Positions 20,251-32,160 of a stretch of 64,000 bases of DNA are shown here, one piece after another. Each line of letters starts with the position of its first letter. Position 1 is the first letter of the stretch. Under the pieces are notes generated by a model. It worked only from the letters and a program-made list of their open reading frames with translations, had not been told where the DNA came from and did no database searches. The stretch spans positions 282,901 through 346,900 of the forward strand of contig JANAVB010042311.1 in NCBI GenBank assembly GCA_029216955.1. Direction: 5' to 3'. The position numbers were made by a program, and so were the translations under genes. This DNA is from Iris pallida. Its lineage: Eukaryota > Streptophyta > Magnoliopsida > Asparagales > Iridaceae.

Positions 20251-23103
20251 TGTCACCCTCATTTACCGTATTTTCCGTATTTCGTATTTATACTCGTATC
20301 TGGATTTTGGCCCGTATTTTATTTTTCTCAACTTGTGGAATTTCGGTATTTCTCGTATTTTGGGTTTTGGCATGGCCCGGTTTTAATTAGGCTTGGGTTG
20401 GTTTGGTTTGGTTTAATGCATATCGGTGCACCTTAACCTATGCTCCACCCTCAACACACCACATCCCCACCCTCTTTAAAACACCACCAACTTCTTCTCT
20501 CTCCTCATAAACCACCATTAATTTTCTTCTTCTTCTTCTTCTCCTTCCTCTCCACAACCATAGGCAAGTGCACCTTGCCACTACATGAGAACCCTATTTT
20601 ATTTGTCCATTTGCTAGATTAGGACATGGTGATCAACATTAGAACTTGGCTTTTTGTGATTTGGAGTCTCCATTGTTCTAGATCTAGGTTTTCCTATTTT
20701 CGGATTTTGCAAGGTTTTGATCCATTTAAGTTGGATTTTTATGGGTTTTGATGTTTCTATGTGGAAGAGGTTTCAATTTCACCCAAGTTAGAACTTTGGA
20801 AATCCGGATTTGGAGTTCGGATGGCCAATTTGTGATGCTTTGAAGCCTTGGGTTCAACCATGGAGTTCTTGCTGTTTGGAGCAGACTGTGAGCAGTGTGC
20901 AGAGCTTCTTAGCTTATGCCACTGAGCCTTGGGTACGCTTCCTGTTGGAAGCGTGTCTCCTGCGTGCGTGCTTTTGTGCGTACGCAGACTTGAGTACGCT
21001 TCCTGTTGGAAGCGTATCTCTTGCGTACGCAGACTTGAGTACGCTTTCTATTGGAAGCGTGTCTCTTGGTACGCAGGCTTGATTATGCCTTGGTACGCAG
21101 GCTTGAGTGTCTCTTGGTACGTAGGCTTGAGTGTGCCTTGGTACGCAGGCTTGAGTGTGTCTTGGTACGCAGGCTTGAGTGTCTCTTGGTACGCAGGCTT
21201 GAGTGTGCCTTGGTACGCAGGTTTGAGCGTGCCCTGGTACGCGGACTTGAGCGTACGCTTGCCCTGAGCGTACGTTTTCCCCCTGCGTGCGTGCTTTAGT
21301 GCGTACGCAGCTCTCTTGCGTGCGTGCTTTTGTGCGTACGCAGCTCCCTTGTGTGCGTGCTTTTGTGCGTACACAGCTCCCCTGCGTGCGTGCTTTTGCG
21401 CGTACACTGTCCCCTGACCCCTTGCTTAATCCATTAAGCTCTTGGAATATTGGTTTTATTTCTCGATTTGATTTCTCTTTTGTGGATTGGGTTTTCCTGA
21501 GATCTCGTTCAACACAGCACGACTATCTTGACCCGGCACGGCCTAACACGGTTTTCGAGTAATTGTTTATGACTAGTACGGTTTTTGGGATTTTCTGTGA
21601 ATTATGATCCTGGTATTTTCTGATCTCCTTGCTAGTGACCCAGTAGGGTGCACTTCTAACTTGTAACTTGTAATTAATCCTTGTGACCTGATAACTTGAT
21701 AGTGGCCATAGCAGCGCACTCCTGACTTGTAACATGACTTGATAACTTGATGCTGTTGCGACGGCTAACTTAACTTGACCTGCCTTGACACCGTGGGTGG
21801 TTCTTCTTGCTTACTTGTTAAATCCACTTGTCCTGTCTTACATCATGTCTAGGGTGGGACTCCTGAGTACCACGGTCAGGAGTACCTACTAAAATGGATT
21901 AAGGTTAATAACTAGAATAACACAGTAGTCATAAAGAGATGACACAGCTACAGGTAATCCCGTTACCTGGGCGCTCTTGGGATCTGTAGTCTGCCGTCGA
22001 GTAGGGCACATTTCCAGCACATCGTCGCGTGTTGCACCCTCTAAGTCACCTAAGGGTACATTTGTCTCCCGGGCGATGTACCCACCAGAATTCAACCCCT
22101 AATTTTTGACCTCGGTAACCTGGATGGTCTGCAGGGCTTGTGGCTGTGGAACCATCTCACTGCATCTTGTTAGTAATTAGGTCTATGATAACCCTAGTTA
22201 GTTAAAGTAGTAAGCCGTAGTATTTGCTTGGCCGTGATTGATTGAATGAGGTATAACCAGTCTAGTCATGTCTTGATCCAGTACTAGATTGCTTCCTGTC
22301 TTGATTTCTTACATTATTATTTTGCCGATAAATGGTGGGAAACCAAGTTCTGTTCAGATGAAGGGTTACAACCCCGGTCCTTGTTTGGTTTACGGGTTGT
22401 AACCTGGCTATCGGAATAGTTCCATGGTTATCTCATCGTATATCATCCTGACATATTTTCGTAATTCCTAGTTTTAATATTAGATTTACTTGTGCTAATT
22501 GCTGGCTTTTGTTCTTATTTCGTGGCCCCCTTGTGGCACTTGCTCTTTCTGGGGTTGACCCAGCTGGTTTTGTGTGGCCAGATTTCGGAGCAGCTCCCGA
22601 GGATCTACCAAGCTTCCAGTCCAATGGTGACAACTAGACGGAACTCGGGCCAAGAGTGGGTTTTCCTTTTTGCTCTGCCCACTTTGTTGTAAAACTATTC
22701 TTTTGAGGCGTTTAGCCGACGAGCACCTGTTAGCTCGATGCACTTTTACTTACTGTCTGCCTATGGGCTGTAAACATGATTGACAAATCCTAGGGTTGAT
22801 CATGTACGACTAAACTCTTGCTAGTCTTAACATTTTGTAACGACTAGCTTCATGATCAGTTGAATATGTAATATTTGGGACGCCTTATTATTGTATATTT
22901 AATGATCATACATCTTGCGACCTTACTTACTTGCTATGATTGAGACATTAGGCTTGTTCATGACCATAAGAGACTGTTGGCTTGTAGTAAACCCTCATAT
23001 ATCTAGACAGCCGTGACCGTATCTAGAGGTGGTTTCCATTTCAATATACGTAGCTGGCTATGTCTGCCCCCGCTCTCCAGTATTCTGGTTCTGGGGCGTG
23101 ACA
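20251..23103 (+). repeat. 3' LTR of the chromovirus-like element
   Basis: 2853 bp, same ends and order of parts as the 5' LTR. The 24-bp array (about 21066-21255) has eight units here. The 33-bp array follows at about 21285-21410. The hairpin is 22364-22374 with 22394-22404, identical to the 5' copy. Confidence 0.93.
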
Positions 23104-23108
23104 CCACC
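23104..23108 (+). repeat. Target-site duplication CCACC, right
   Basis: Matches 12341-12345 exactly. GTTCGTGCCACC also occurs independently at both 12334-12345 and 23151-23162, which may be chance or a short duplication in the host LTR. Confidence 0.9.
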
Positions 23109-23903
23109 ACCCGAGGTCACCTTGCATAGTTGTTGCATCAAAATCGCAGTTCGTGCCACCTTGATCATCGCAGCACACCAGGCGTCCTACCAGGCAAGAC
23201 ACCTTGTCATTTGCTGTTTATTTATTTTAGCTCATATTTCATGCATTATTCATTATTTTCTTTATGCAAAATAAACTGTGATACATGGCATAACCTGTTA
23301 GAACTTATTGTTCAGTTATATTTCCGGCTATGTATTATTTTTCTTACACATTAAACCTAGATTTATGGGACCACCTTATGTGTTGCATTCATTGGCCTTG
23401 ACACGTTGTACCACAAAGTTGTGTGTCGCATGTAGAACACGGACGTGCATGATTGGCTGGCAACCAGTACGTACAAGCCGTGCGATAGGATTAACCGCTA
23501 ATAGAATCACATGCTAGTTTGACTTAGCGGTTATAGAGGTTTACTGTTGCGGATACAACATAGTAGGCATTGGGTGGGAAGGACAATTCCTTAGCGTATG
23601 GGCTTCGATGCACTTTCCCTTGTGGCCCGGAAGCTCCGCTGGAGATACGGGATTGATGACCCATGATTACTGACGGCCACTGACGTTCTGCGGAACGTTA
23701 TGCTCTTACTGATTGGGCCTCTGGTGTCCCAAGGGGGACTATGCCGATCCTATTTAGCCAGGGCCCATGCGTAGGAAGGATTGTTCTTAACTACATTTCA
23801 CTTAGAACGATTAGGCACCTTTATTCGTTAGGTACGAGTACTTTTGGTTTGGGTATTTGTATCTGACCGTGGTTTGGAACAATAACTTGTCGCAGACTAG
23901 TTC

Positions 23904-23938
23904 GTCACATCTTGTCCTTGTTTGGTTGTAGGTGTGGC
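23904..23938 (+). other. Conserved-loop hairpin, outer LTR copy 1
   Basis: GTCACATCT (23904-23912) pairs with AGGTGTGGC (23930-23938), nine pairs including two G-T. The 17-nt loop contains GTCCTTGTTTGGTT. Confidence 0.65.
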
Positions 23939-24027
23939 TTACTACTTCGATGAGAAGGTATTGAACCTTGTTGGGGTCCGGATACCATATTGGATTCATA
24001 GCATGGAAAGATACGTCACCGTGAATT

Positions 24028-24072
24028 AGTTTACCATCTCCTGTCCTTGTTTGGTTTGGGGGATGGTAAGCT
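24028..24072 (+). other. Conserved-loop hairpin, outer LTR copy 2
   Basis: AGTTTACCATCTCC (24028-24041) pairs with GGGGATGGTAAGCT (24059-24072), 14 pairs including two G-T. The 17-nt loop contains GTCCTTGTTTGGTTT. The stem sequence is unrelated to that in the 12346 element. Confidence 0.75.
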
Positions 24073-24572
24073 AGTTCAATAGGTGTGTATTGGACCAGTT
24101 ATAATTCAATTGACTTATTTATTTGAGCAATATTTATTCAATTTATATGGCATGATATTATGTGTCTTGTTACGTCCCTCTGAGGACCTGGTTATCTCGC
24201 CAGGTGTGTGCTCTTGTCTTTCGCAGGTGTTCTAGCCGTGGCCATGATCATCTCTATTTCTTCGAGGATGATTGCACTTTGATCGTCTTCGCTTCGCTTC
24301 CCAAAATTATTCTTTTGTGTATCATGTATTTCTTTTCATAGTTGGTAGTGGATTTGTCTCCGTCCAACTACATGTACCAATGACAATTCATAGTTGATTA
24401 TATGATATCTTTTATTCATTTATTTTGTGTGGATGCGATTAGTTATGGTTCTACTGCATTTTACAGCTTATGTATTCATACGAGGTTTTCATATATTGGA
24501 GTGTACTTCGTATGTATACAGCTGGCATGTCTACGTTCCTAGTCCTAGTATTTTTGGGACTGGGGCGTTACA

Positions 24573-24577
24573 CTAAA
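24573..24577 (+). repeat. Target-site duplication CTAAA, right
   Basis: Matches 9556-9560. Confidence 0.85.
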
Positions 24578-25550
24578 CGACTTATTACCTTTAGATCATG
24601 CTTCAAAGCAATTCTAGAATTTTATTTGTTCATTCTTAAATTTGATGTCTAGTCAAGTCAAAATTTTTTTAGAATTTTTTTTTTTTTGATTATCCATAGT
24701 CGTTCATTTCTATGTTTACCACCTATGACCCATTATTAGTGAATATATCATTTTGACCATATTTTGATTAATTGCGTTTTGAAATCCCTAAACGGTTTTG
24801 ATTTTGACTTGGTCATGTCTAACTGATTTTGTTTCTTTTGTTCATGACTAGACCTTTGGTTATACCTAAATAATTTTGATTATGATTTGTTTATGTCTAG
24901 TTTTGATATTTTGATCATGCATATGACTTCAATTTTACTCCTAAAAAATAATGATTTAATCAATTCTAGGACTTGATTTTCGCTCATGTTTAAATTTGTT
25001 TTCCGAAAAAAGCTAAAATTTGAAAATTCTTTGTTTTATTTTTAGTCGCAACATTTCTATATTGGTCATATTTTAGCACTTATGACTCTACTAGTTGAGA
25101 TTAACTAAAATTTTGACCATAGTTTACTAAACGTGATCAAATGATTTCAATTTTTGTTATAGCCATGTTAGTTATGCTAAATGATTTTTTCTTGGACTTA
25201 GGTCACAATTGTAACCTTGATCATATTTTGGGCAAGAATAGGTTAGATTCTAATAGATAGCTAGTTAACTATTTGCTATCCATCCACATAAAACAACTAA
25301 TTAACTATTAATAAATCTAACTAGTAATTTAGATATTAGTAATTAATTATTATCTAGTTATTCACTAGCTAAAATATGGATTAAATACTAGCAATGAATT
25401 TAGTAATATAATTCTTAATAAAATATATAGCAAAATATTATAAGCAGTAGTTTTAGCAAGGTGTTCATAATAATAGCAATAATATCAATAAAGATGAAAA
25501 TAAAAATAACCACAACAATGTGCTACTATAAAAAATACATGATTTCATTA
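24578..25550. other. Gene-free AT-rich flank
   Basis: It continues the loose CATG-CTAAA-GATTTTGATT repeat text seen before 9556 (for example 24790-24960 and 25130-25240), so the solo LTR landed inside one older AT-rich repeat region, perhaps the internal part of an old non-coding retroelement. No ORF or RNA gene seen. Confidence 0.55.
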
Positions 25551-25855
25551 GATAGAAATACTATAACAATGTTTTAGATTTTCAAATAAATATTGAAACC
25601 AAAATAGATTCATATTCCAATTGTAAATGATTTTAAAGAAATAACTATTATACCATAGTACTAAATAAACAAATAATAGTAAAATAGTATGAAATACATG
25701 TAAGATAGAAATACTATAACAATGTTTTAGATTTTCAAATAAATATTGAAACCAAAATAGATTCATATTCCAATTGTAAATGATTTTAAAGAAATAACTA
25801 TTATACCATAGTACTAAATAAACAAATAATAGTAAAATAGTATGAAATACATGTA
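25551..25855 (+). repeat. Exact tandem duplication of 153 bp
   Basis: The segment starting GATAGAAATACTATAACAAT at 25551 recurs at 25704 with no difference I can see through about 25855. Both are AT-rich and non-coding. Confidence 0.9.
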
Positions 25856-27290
25856 TTAATTATACACAAACATACAAATCTATTTATAATATAACATGAA
25901 TACATATAGCCTAGCCCAAAAATTAATTTATAAACATTAAACCAAAAGTAAACTATCAACGGGCATGAAGCCCAAATCCAGAGGTTAATTATCGGGTTTA
26001 AAGGAATACAGGGCTTGAAGCCCCAAGCCCAACAGGATTAATTCCTAATGTATCCAACTATCAGAACTAGGCTTGAACCCCTGTCCAGGCCGAATACTTA
26101 GCATTGATTATTACACCTCAGAAAAATCTTATTTAAAAACTAACTAACAATACTTCATGGACTGAGCCCACAACCCGTTAGCCCTTACGGTTAATTAACC
26201 CCTAACGTTCTCTCTCGATGGAGAGAGTAACATAACTGACAACACATAAACTTAATCTCCATTCTAAAAGAAGGAGACGAAAAAGAAGCACGAGAAGAAG
26301 GGAAGGAAGAGACGAAAGAGGAGTTGAGTGCTCACCTTAAGGTGTCGACGTCGTGGATCAAGATGGCCGAACATGGCGGGTCTCGGTGGAGAGATGACCC
26401 TATCTGGCTTGGTGACGGCATGGCGAGAGTTTCTCGGCAAGGCAACGGTGAAGATCGGCCAGAGAATGGAGATCAAGGTCGAGAGTGGCATCCGGGTGGT
26501 CATGATCACGGCCATGGCGGCGTTAGCATTTAGATCTGAGCCGCTACCTACAGATCTGGAGATGGAGACTCGCGGCAGATCTTCAAAAAGCACGGTGGCG
26601 GGGAGATAAACTTCGTCGACTCCGGTGAGACAGTGGAGTTGTAGTGATGGCTCAGCGAGGGATCTACCTAGATCTGTCAAATCTGACAAATCGACGGAGC
26701 TAGGCGACAATACACGACGGTCAGGTGAGTGGATTTGAATGCTCAGGGTGGCGATAGTGTTTCGGGGAATCGGAGAGGGACTGGTCGCAGGAGTTGGTTG
26801 AGGTGATTCTAAGGGGTGGTCAATGTACTGATGGCGGTGGTGAACTGTTGGGATGTTTGCGTTGGAGATCGGTAGTGATGATGATCATGGGGACAGTGGT
26901 GGTGAAGGGAGTTCACCGGAATTGGTTTATAGAGGTGGAGTTGAGAACAGGGGTCGGGTTCTAGCCTGAGGAAAAGTGCTCAGGATGGAGATGTGGCTGG
27001 TGGATTTGTGGCTAGGGCGGTGAGGAGCTTGCTGGCGGCGAGGCGGTGGCATTCGGTGAATGGCCAGAGTTGACCGGAGCACGACGACAAAATGGTGGGG
27101 ACGAGTGGTGTAGGGAGCAGGCAGCAGGAGGAGAGTGATAGTAGAGGAAAAAATTGAGAGGGAGAGTGACAGTAGAGAAAAGAAACTGTAATAGTATATT
27201 TGAATCTCAAAGTTTAGTAGCGTAGATGGCTTGTGCTCCAAGCCAAGGGTGGCATACATGTAAAGAGTGACAGATCTAGGGCCTATACTA
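25856..27290 (-). repeat. LTR-like region on minus strand, GC-rich leader
   Basis: Read on the minus strand it has a TATA-like CTCTATAAACC near 26935, CT-rich and CCACC-rich stretches (27200-26300), a donor-like AAG|GTGAGC at about 26336, then AT-rich DNA with GGGCTCAG and GGGCTTGG words. The minus-strand LTR at 61684-64000 has the same order. The open frame 26264-26710 has no domain and probably reflects base composition. Ends not found. Confidence 0.4.
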
Positions 27291-27952
27291 GAAAAGGCTA
27301 ACTAATCCATAACTAACACTAACTAACTACCAACTAATTACTTAAATAATAACAAATCAAATAATTAAGACTTAACTAATCAATTAACTAACTAAGTAAT
27401 TAAACATTCCCTAGCCCACAACTCATAGGTCTACAATCCAAGCCCAAGGCTTAGTAGACAATCAGGATAGCTAGCCCACAATCCAAGTCAAAACTTGGTA
27501 GGCTCATAAAGAATTAATTAATAAAATGAAATGAAATTTACTGATTTATCAGATAACAATAATATTAAATCAATAAAAGGACTTTGATATCAAAACAGAA
27601 TTTCAAATTTAAGAAAAGTATTCTATAACTTAAAAAAATTACTTCAAAATTTTCAAAAGTAGAATTTCCATATGGAGGTAGTTATAGATGCCGATCGATA
27701 GCAAGTTCTTAAAAAAGTACTATGTTTAGTTCTAGCATGTACTTCTCTACCATAGTTGGGCTAAGTAAAAAGGTGGAATTTTTCTTCGTTGCATTATCTC
27801 TCTCCAGCAGGGTCGACTAAAAACAAGCATGAGAAGTGGCCTAGCTGCTCCTAAAATGACTCGGCTACCATGCCATAGCTAGGGTCACAAAAATATATCC
27901 CTAACATAGTTCACGTTCATATTACCCCTGAACTATCTAGCCATCATTTTTC
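27291..27952. other. AT-rich stretch without genes
   Basis: Repeats of AACTAACTAA and GCCCAA words, no ORF. Near 27910 one CACGTTCATATTACCCCTGA word matches the repeat array that resumes right of the CACTA element at 32538, so this flank and 32456-33000 were contiguous before that insertion. Confidence 0.5.
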
Positions 27953-27962
27953 TACTACTGGA

Positions 27963-28350
27963 ATAAGTGATTTTAGCGACGTCAAAAGACGTCGCTAATT
28001 AGGCAAAAAACGTCGCTAAAAATAATTAGTGACATTTATAGCGACAAATAAATGGCACCGCTGTTTACATAGTCGCAGATGGTTAATACATCTCAAAATG
28101 TTGCAATAGCGACGTTTCTTAGCAACATAAATGACGTCGCTGAAACATCGACGTATACCAACAGAGCATAATAACGTTGCCAATTTGTGACGTATCAGCG
28201 ACGTTTTTGCTACGCTTGGTACTAGCTGCCATGTCAGCACTTTGGCGATATTTAGCGACGTTCTGATACTTAGTTAGAGACGTTCTGATACTTTTCGATA
28301 CTAATTAGCGACGTTTAGCGGACGTCGCAAAACATCGTTGAATGTCGCTA
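27963..28350. repeat. Left subterminal repeats of CACTA 1
   Basis: Repeated GACGTCGCTAA, AGCGACGTT and TAGCGACG words in both orientations. In CACTA elements such arrays bind the element-encoded DNA-binding protein. Confidence 0.75.
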
Positions 28351-28639
28351 ATCTGGAAAAACAATTTCTAAAAAATACAGCATAATCAAAATAAGAACAA
28401 TTCAACCCAACATATATGAGATCCAACAACATAAATAAGAACAATCCAACTACAGCGTAAACAAGAATCAATCATCCAACACATAGTTTATAAAAACACA
28501 TAGAAAAATAGGAAAATGAATCATCAAGCATCCACAACAACATAAATAAGTCCAACATCAACAATTTTTCTACAAACACCGGTAAAACTCAGTGCCAACA
28601 TAAACAAACACCCAACAACACACAATCATGAAAACAAAA

Positions 28640-28995
28640 ACTACAGATGATCATCAGCAGGTGGAGGAGGAAGACCTCCTCTGGCGAGTAGGTACTCATA
28701 CATCTCCGACGTTAACGTCACCGGATCTGACGATAATAGCGGCAGCGGAGTCGTCAGCGATGAAGTAGAATCGGCTGGAACAGTGGACGTCGGCGGTACG
28801 TCAGGCGAAACTCTCTGCTCTAATATTGCAGTCGGGCATCCATGGCAGATATCACCCTCTGGTTGCTCTACAGCACATTCGTGCTCATACTCCGGAGGTC
28901 CACAATGCTATGCTCGAGCGCATCAAAACGTGCAGTGAGCACCGGATCAGCTCTCTGTGCGGCATGGAGTAGCTCTGACCTCCACTCCATCATCT
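28640..28995 (-). pseudogene. Possible C-terminal exon of CACTA protein
   Basis: From ATG about 28993 the minus frame reads MMEWRSELLHAAQRADPVL, then RFDALEHSIVDLRSMSTNVL and a stop. The helical, charged style resembles C-terminal regions of plant En/Spm-like proteins. Later frames end in a proline- and serine-rich segment. Family assignment is weak and rests mostly on position. Confidence 0.35.
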
Positions 28996-29059
28996 AACGT
29001 AACACGACGACTTGCTCCACGATCTCCTAGACTTATACCGATGCCTGCGAAGCCTATTG

Positions 29060-29330
29060 CAAGGATTGCACACTGACAGGAGTCTTCCTGCACATCTAAG
29101 GCGGCAGGTTATACGGAGTGAAGATCACAGGCCAGCACGAATACTAGAAGCCCGAAACTCTGAACAGGGTAAAATCGTCAGAGGAGAGCACCAATCTTAC
29201 ATTACGCGGATCTTCAACAAAATCTGGATACTCTTGATTAAAGTGCTTCCAAGCTTCTCTATCGGATGGTGATCCAACACTCCCTCAATCTGTTCTCGTC
29301 TGTGCCAACTCATATTTTCGGCAGTCCCCT
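29060..29330 (-). pseudogene. TNP2 transposase fragment with PDFVEDPRNVRL motif
   Basis: On the minus strand I read REAWKHFNQEYPDFVEDPRN followed by VRLVLSSDDF, a stop, then YSCWPVIFTPYNLPP, a stop, and MCRKTPVSVQSL. This is the most conserved TNP2 block (family form AWK-FD-x-PDFA-DPRN, then PYNLPPWMC). At least two stop codons are inside, one replacing the conserved Trp before MC. Sequence beyond this block is missing or changed. Confidence 0.85.
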
Positions 29331-29346
29331 TCGCCATAAACAACCT

Positions 29347-29532
29347 CTACAACCGCGGGGTCAAAGGTAAATAATGCATTGAATCGGTCGGCCTCCTTTT
29401 ACGAGCAGACCTCCATGTAGCAGTTGATTTATAGCGATCATCTCCATAAAATCTGCATACTTCTTTATCCTTGTCATCTTTGTAGTAGAGCATGCACCCG
29501 TTATGACAGCAATCGATATTTTTCAATCCCAT
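29347..29532 (-). pseudogene. TNP2 transposase middle fragment
   Basis: The frame includes NIDCCHNGCMLYYKDD, then EVCRFYGDDRYK and YLPLTPRL. These are signature words of the TNP2 region with its Cys pairs; here the second Cys pair is damaged (CRFYG instead of a C-x2-C-G form). It lies downstream of the N-terminal fragment, on the same strand and in the expected order. Confidence 0.85.
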
Positions 29533-29700
29533 CTAGAGCGATCTTACCATCTCCTTACATCGTTAGAAGTCTTTAGGTAACTTAGCACCCGCCAGTAAGA
29601 TCTCTATAATCAACTCCATCACTTGGTTGTAGAATTCTTAAGACATGTTTAAATCATACTTTATGCTTAACATTCTAGTGACTACCTATAATGGTGATCC

Positions 29701-30301
29701 TTACAAAAGTGGAGACCTTGCATTCTCCAACAACTCCATGAACCTTGCAGCATCGGCATTCGGTGCTTCCGCAGCTGTATCATGATCATCTGAAACAAAA
29801 CTAGGCTCCGCAATGTCGAAAACCATGTTCACACATCCGTCATCGTAATCACCGTGGTCGTAGACATACAAGGCTCCACATAAGGCTCTGGCTCCGATGC
29901 TAAGGAGACAAGTTCGCTGTGTGCGATCCACTAATAGTAATTCGTCGTAAAATGCCTCGAGTACAAATGCAATGCCATATCCACTTCTGGATGATATTTT
30001 AAGTTGTGACATTTCTCACATGGACACTTAATTTTGGTACGGTCCATGTACTGAGGGAACGCCTTGTCGAACTGCAGGAACTGCTCTACCCCCTGTATAA
30101 ATTCATCCCACACATCGCACATGTCATCAAGATGATGATTGTACATCCGCGAACGATGCCACAGATAGTAATTCTTACCATTTGAAGATAATTCTGCAAA
30201 GATGGATACACATTATTCGAGTATATTGTCCAAATTGATGCATAGACACATGAGTATTTAATGAGTGTCATCACGTGTTCAATGTTCGCCCTTCTTTTCA
30301 A
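29701..30301 (-). pseudogene. TNP2 transposase N-terminus with Transpos_assoc domain
   Basis: Minus frames 30301-30086, 30146-29931 and 30012-29701 overlap. The middle one carries the transposase-associated domain: EFIQGVEQFLQFDKAFPQYM, then KIKCPCEKCHNLKYH and ALHLYSRHFTTNYY, with paired Cys residues and the final YY. The last contains MVFDIAEPSFVSD and ADAARFMELLENARSPLL, the linker typical of plant En/Spm TNP2 proteins. The family excises and re-inserts CACTA elements. Frameshifts separate the pieces. Confidence 0.85.
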
Positions 30302-30479
30302 AAAAAAATTACTTCTGCAAGACTTTTAAGGCTTTCAGAGTTGTACATGATTTTCGAAAAATACTAGCATAGACCAAGTATTATAGTTTTTCTTCTCTAG
30401 GATTTTCCGTTCTTTGTTATATTTCTGATTTTTACTCCTTTCGTTCTTTATCTTTTCTCCTATTTTTTGGAAATCTGTA

Positions 30480-30960
30480 TAACTCTAAAAGCCTCAAAAA
30501 GGCTTACAGATGTAAATTTACTTTAGAGAAGGACTGACATGGATACTTGACTTCAAACTGACACAAATACTAACCCAAGTATCTAAGATACCTAGCTAGC
30601 ACTAACTTGTGACACTAACTATACACATGTTCTTCAAAGTACATATCACATTAACTCTAGGTATTTGTGTATCATGTGAATATTATGCACCATGGTACAC
30701 ATATCACATTGATACTCTCTTGTATTTTGATACTAGAATACAGTTTCAAATACCCATGACACTAACTATACACACGTTCATCAAAGTACCCTGAAATCAA
30801 GTGTCTATCTGAGCCATTCTCTCAAAAGGAAATGTGACACAAAAGGCTTGCAGACGTAAATTTCCTTTTGAGAGGCTGGCTCACATGGACACTTGATTTC
30901 AGGCTACACACGTTCATCAAATTACCTGAAATCATGTGTTCCTTATGAGCCCACAAGGAA
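30480..30960. repeat. Inverted and direct repeats within CACTA 1
   Basis: A strong hairpin: 30790-30833 pairs with 30860-30903 at 40 of 44 positions, loop 26 nt. Each arm contains CTCAAAAGGAAAT or its complement and AAATCAAGTGTC. A related unit lies at 30488-30576 (AGGCTTACAGATGTAAATTT), and part of an arm repeats at about 30926-30955. No coding signal. Confidence 0.75.
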
Positions 30961-31599
30961 AACTTGGCATCTGAGTGTCCAAGCTAGCACTCCCCTTGCT
31001 TGTTACATAGCAGCAGATTGCTGCCTGCTAACCCCCCTTCACTGATGTGCACACTGCCATATCCCTTGCTACCGATTATCTAACTTACTATCTACCTATT
31101 CATCTATCTATTGACCCACACATTTTCTTTGTATACCAGTTAACCCACACTCATAATATAGACGTATCATTTCAATTCATTTTAATAACATACATGCATG
31201 CATCCATTTATACAAAAACTATTGATTGATCAATGAAATAAAAACCCATGAATTATATATGTGTATACTTAACTGAATTGAATTAAAATGATGGCCTCCA
31301 GTTGGTCAGCAGCCAATGGCCATTTTTTTTAAATTAGAAGACACAAAACTTTGATGCTTTGAATTTAAAATACACACAAGACATATTTCTTTCTTCGCAT
31401 AGGGATTGCCACACTTCAATCAACATACATCTAATTTGACACATATAAACTAACTCTCAATGATACCAATACTCAATTCTATACTACCAAGCCAATTATA
31501 TGATACTCATCACCATATGTTACTAAATTCATAATAAAAATTCTATCAAACTACTATATAGCATAGTGACAATCAAATAGAGAATATAATTTGATAATA

Positions 31600-32160
31600 T
31601 AGATACATGTGTGTGTCTGCCCATGTGTGTGTGTCCATAATAAATAGAGAATATATAGAATTCCATTTCACATAATTCCTAGAAAAATTGTGTCCTGTGT
31701 GTGTCTCGGATGCCGCCGTGAAGGCAACATCACTAAACTATCCCCGGCAGCCCTGACCGCTATCGCGAAGGCATCAACACCGCTCCTGTCTTGTCTGTAT
31801 CCTCTATGTGTGTGTGTGTGTGTCCTAATCTTGTCCAAGTAGAAAACAAACAAATGTCAGGGTTAGGGTTCACCGAGATGTGTCGTCGGGGGTCGTCTAA
31901 GGAGGAGGGGGGACAGAAAGTAAAGGGGGTGGCCGGAGTATGGAGGGGGGCGAATCGGTGTCTGGAGCACGCTCAGGGGGTCGTCGGGGTGGGGCCTGGA
32001 GCAGGTGGAGGAGGTCGTCGGGGCGGAAGAGGTCGTCGGAGGCGAGGGAGGTCGTCGGATGCGTCGGTCGTTAGGTGAGGGGGGCTCGAGCGCGCGCAAT
32101 GCAAAATTTTGTGGATCGAATAATGGAGGCAAACAAAAACTTAGAACCCCATATTAAAGA
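31600..32160. other. TG microsatellites and GC-rich stretch in CACTA 1
   Basis: Short GTGTGTGT runs at 31608-31635 and 31805-31824, then a GC-rich block (31870-32090) whose minus frame (32132-31863) is proline/serine-rich without a domain. By position it could be the 5' exon or leader of the transposase gene. Confidence 0.4.

Larger units (their letters stand above)
12346..23103 (+). mobile_element. Complete Ty3/gypsy chromovirus-like retrotransposon, nested
   Basis: About 10.8 kb with two LTRs (12346-15240 and 20251-23103), a primer-site-like block, a gag-protease-RT-RNase H-integrase polyprotein, and a polypurine tract. It is flanked by CCACC and lies inside the outer solo LTR. The two LTRs differ at only a few positions in the first 140 bp and in repeat copy number, so insertion is fairly recent. 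Integrase after RNase H places it in Ty3/gypsy. The C-terminal chromodomain-like segment suggests a chromovirus of the Tekay/Del type, which is inference. A frameshift and a stop in the integrase zinc finger make this copy defective. Confidence 0.93.
23109..24572 (+). repeat. Outer solo LTR, 3' part
   Basis: Continuation of the LTR that starts at 9561. It carries a GC-type donor-like site (CAG|GCAAGA at 23193/23194), two conserved-loop hairpins (23904-23938 and 24028-24072), and an acceptor-like tract ending TCTTTCGCAG at 24226. It ends GGGACTGGGGCGTTACA at 24572. No coding sequence is evident. Confidence 0.85.

Noticed and set aside
26264..26710. 148-codon minus-strand ORF as a host gene
   Set aside because: It has no recognisable domain, lies in a GC-rich leader-like block, and a similar block without the same protein occurs at 62830-63540.
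31863..32132. 89-codon proline-rich minus-strand ORF
   Set aside because: GC-rich low complexity next to CACTA subterminal repeats; at most a leader exon, with no domain.
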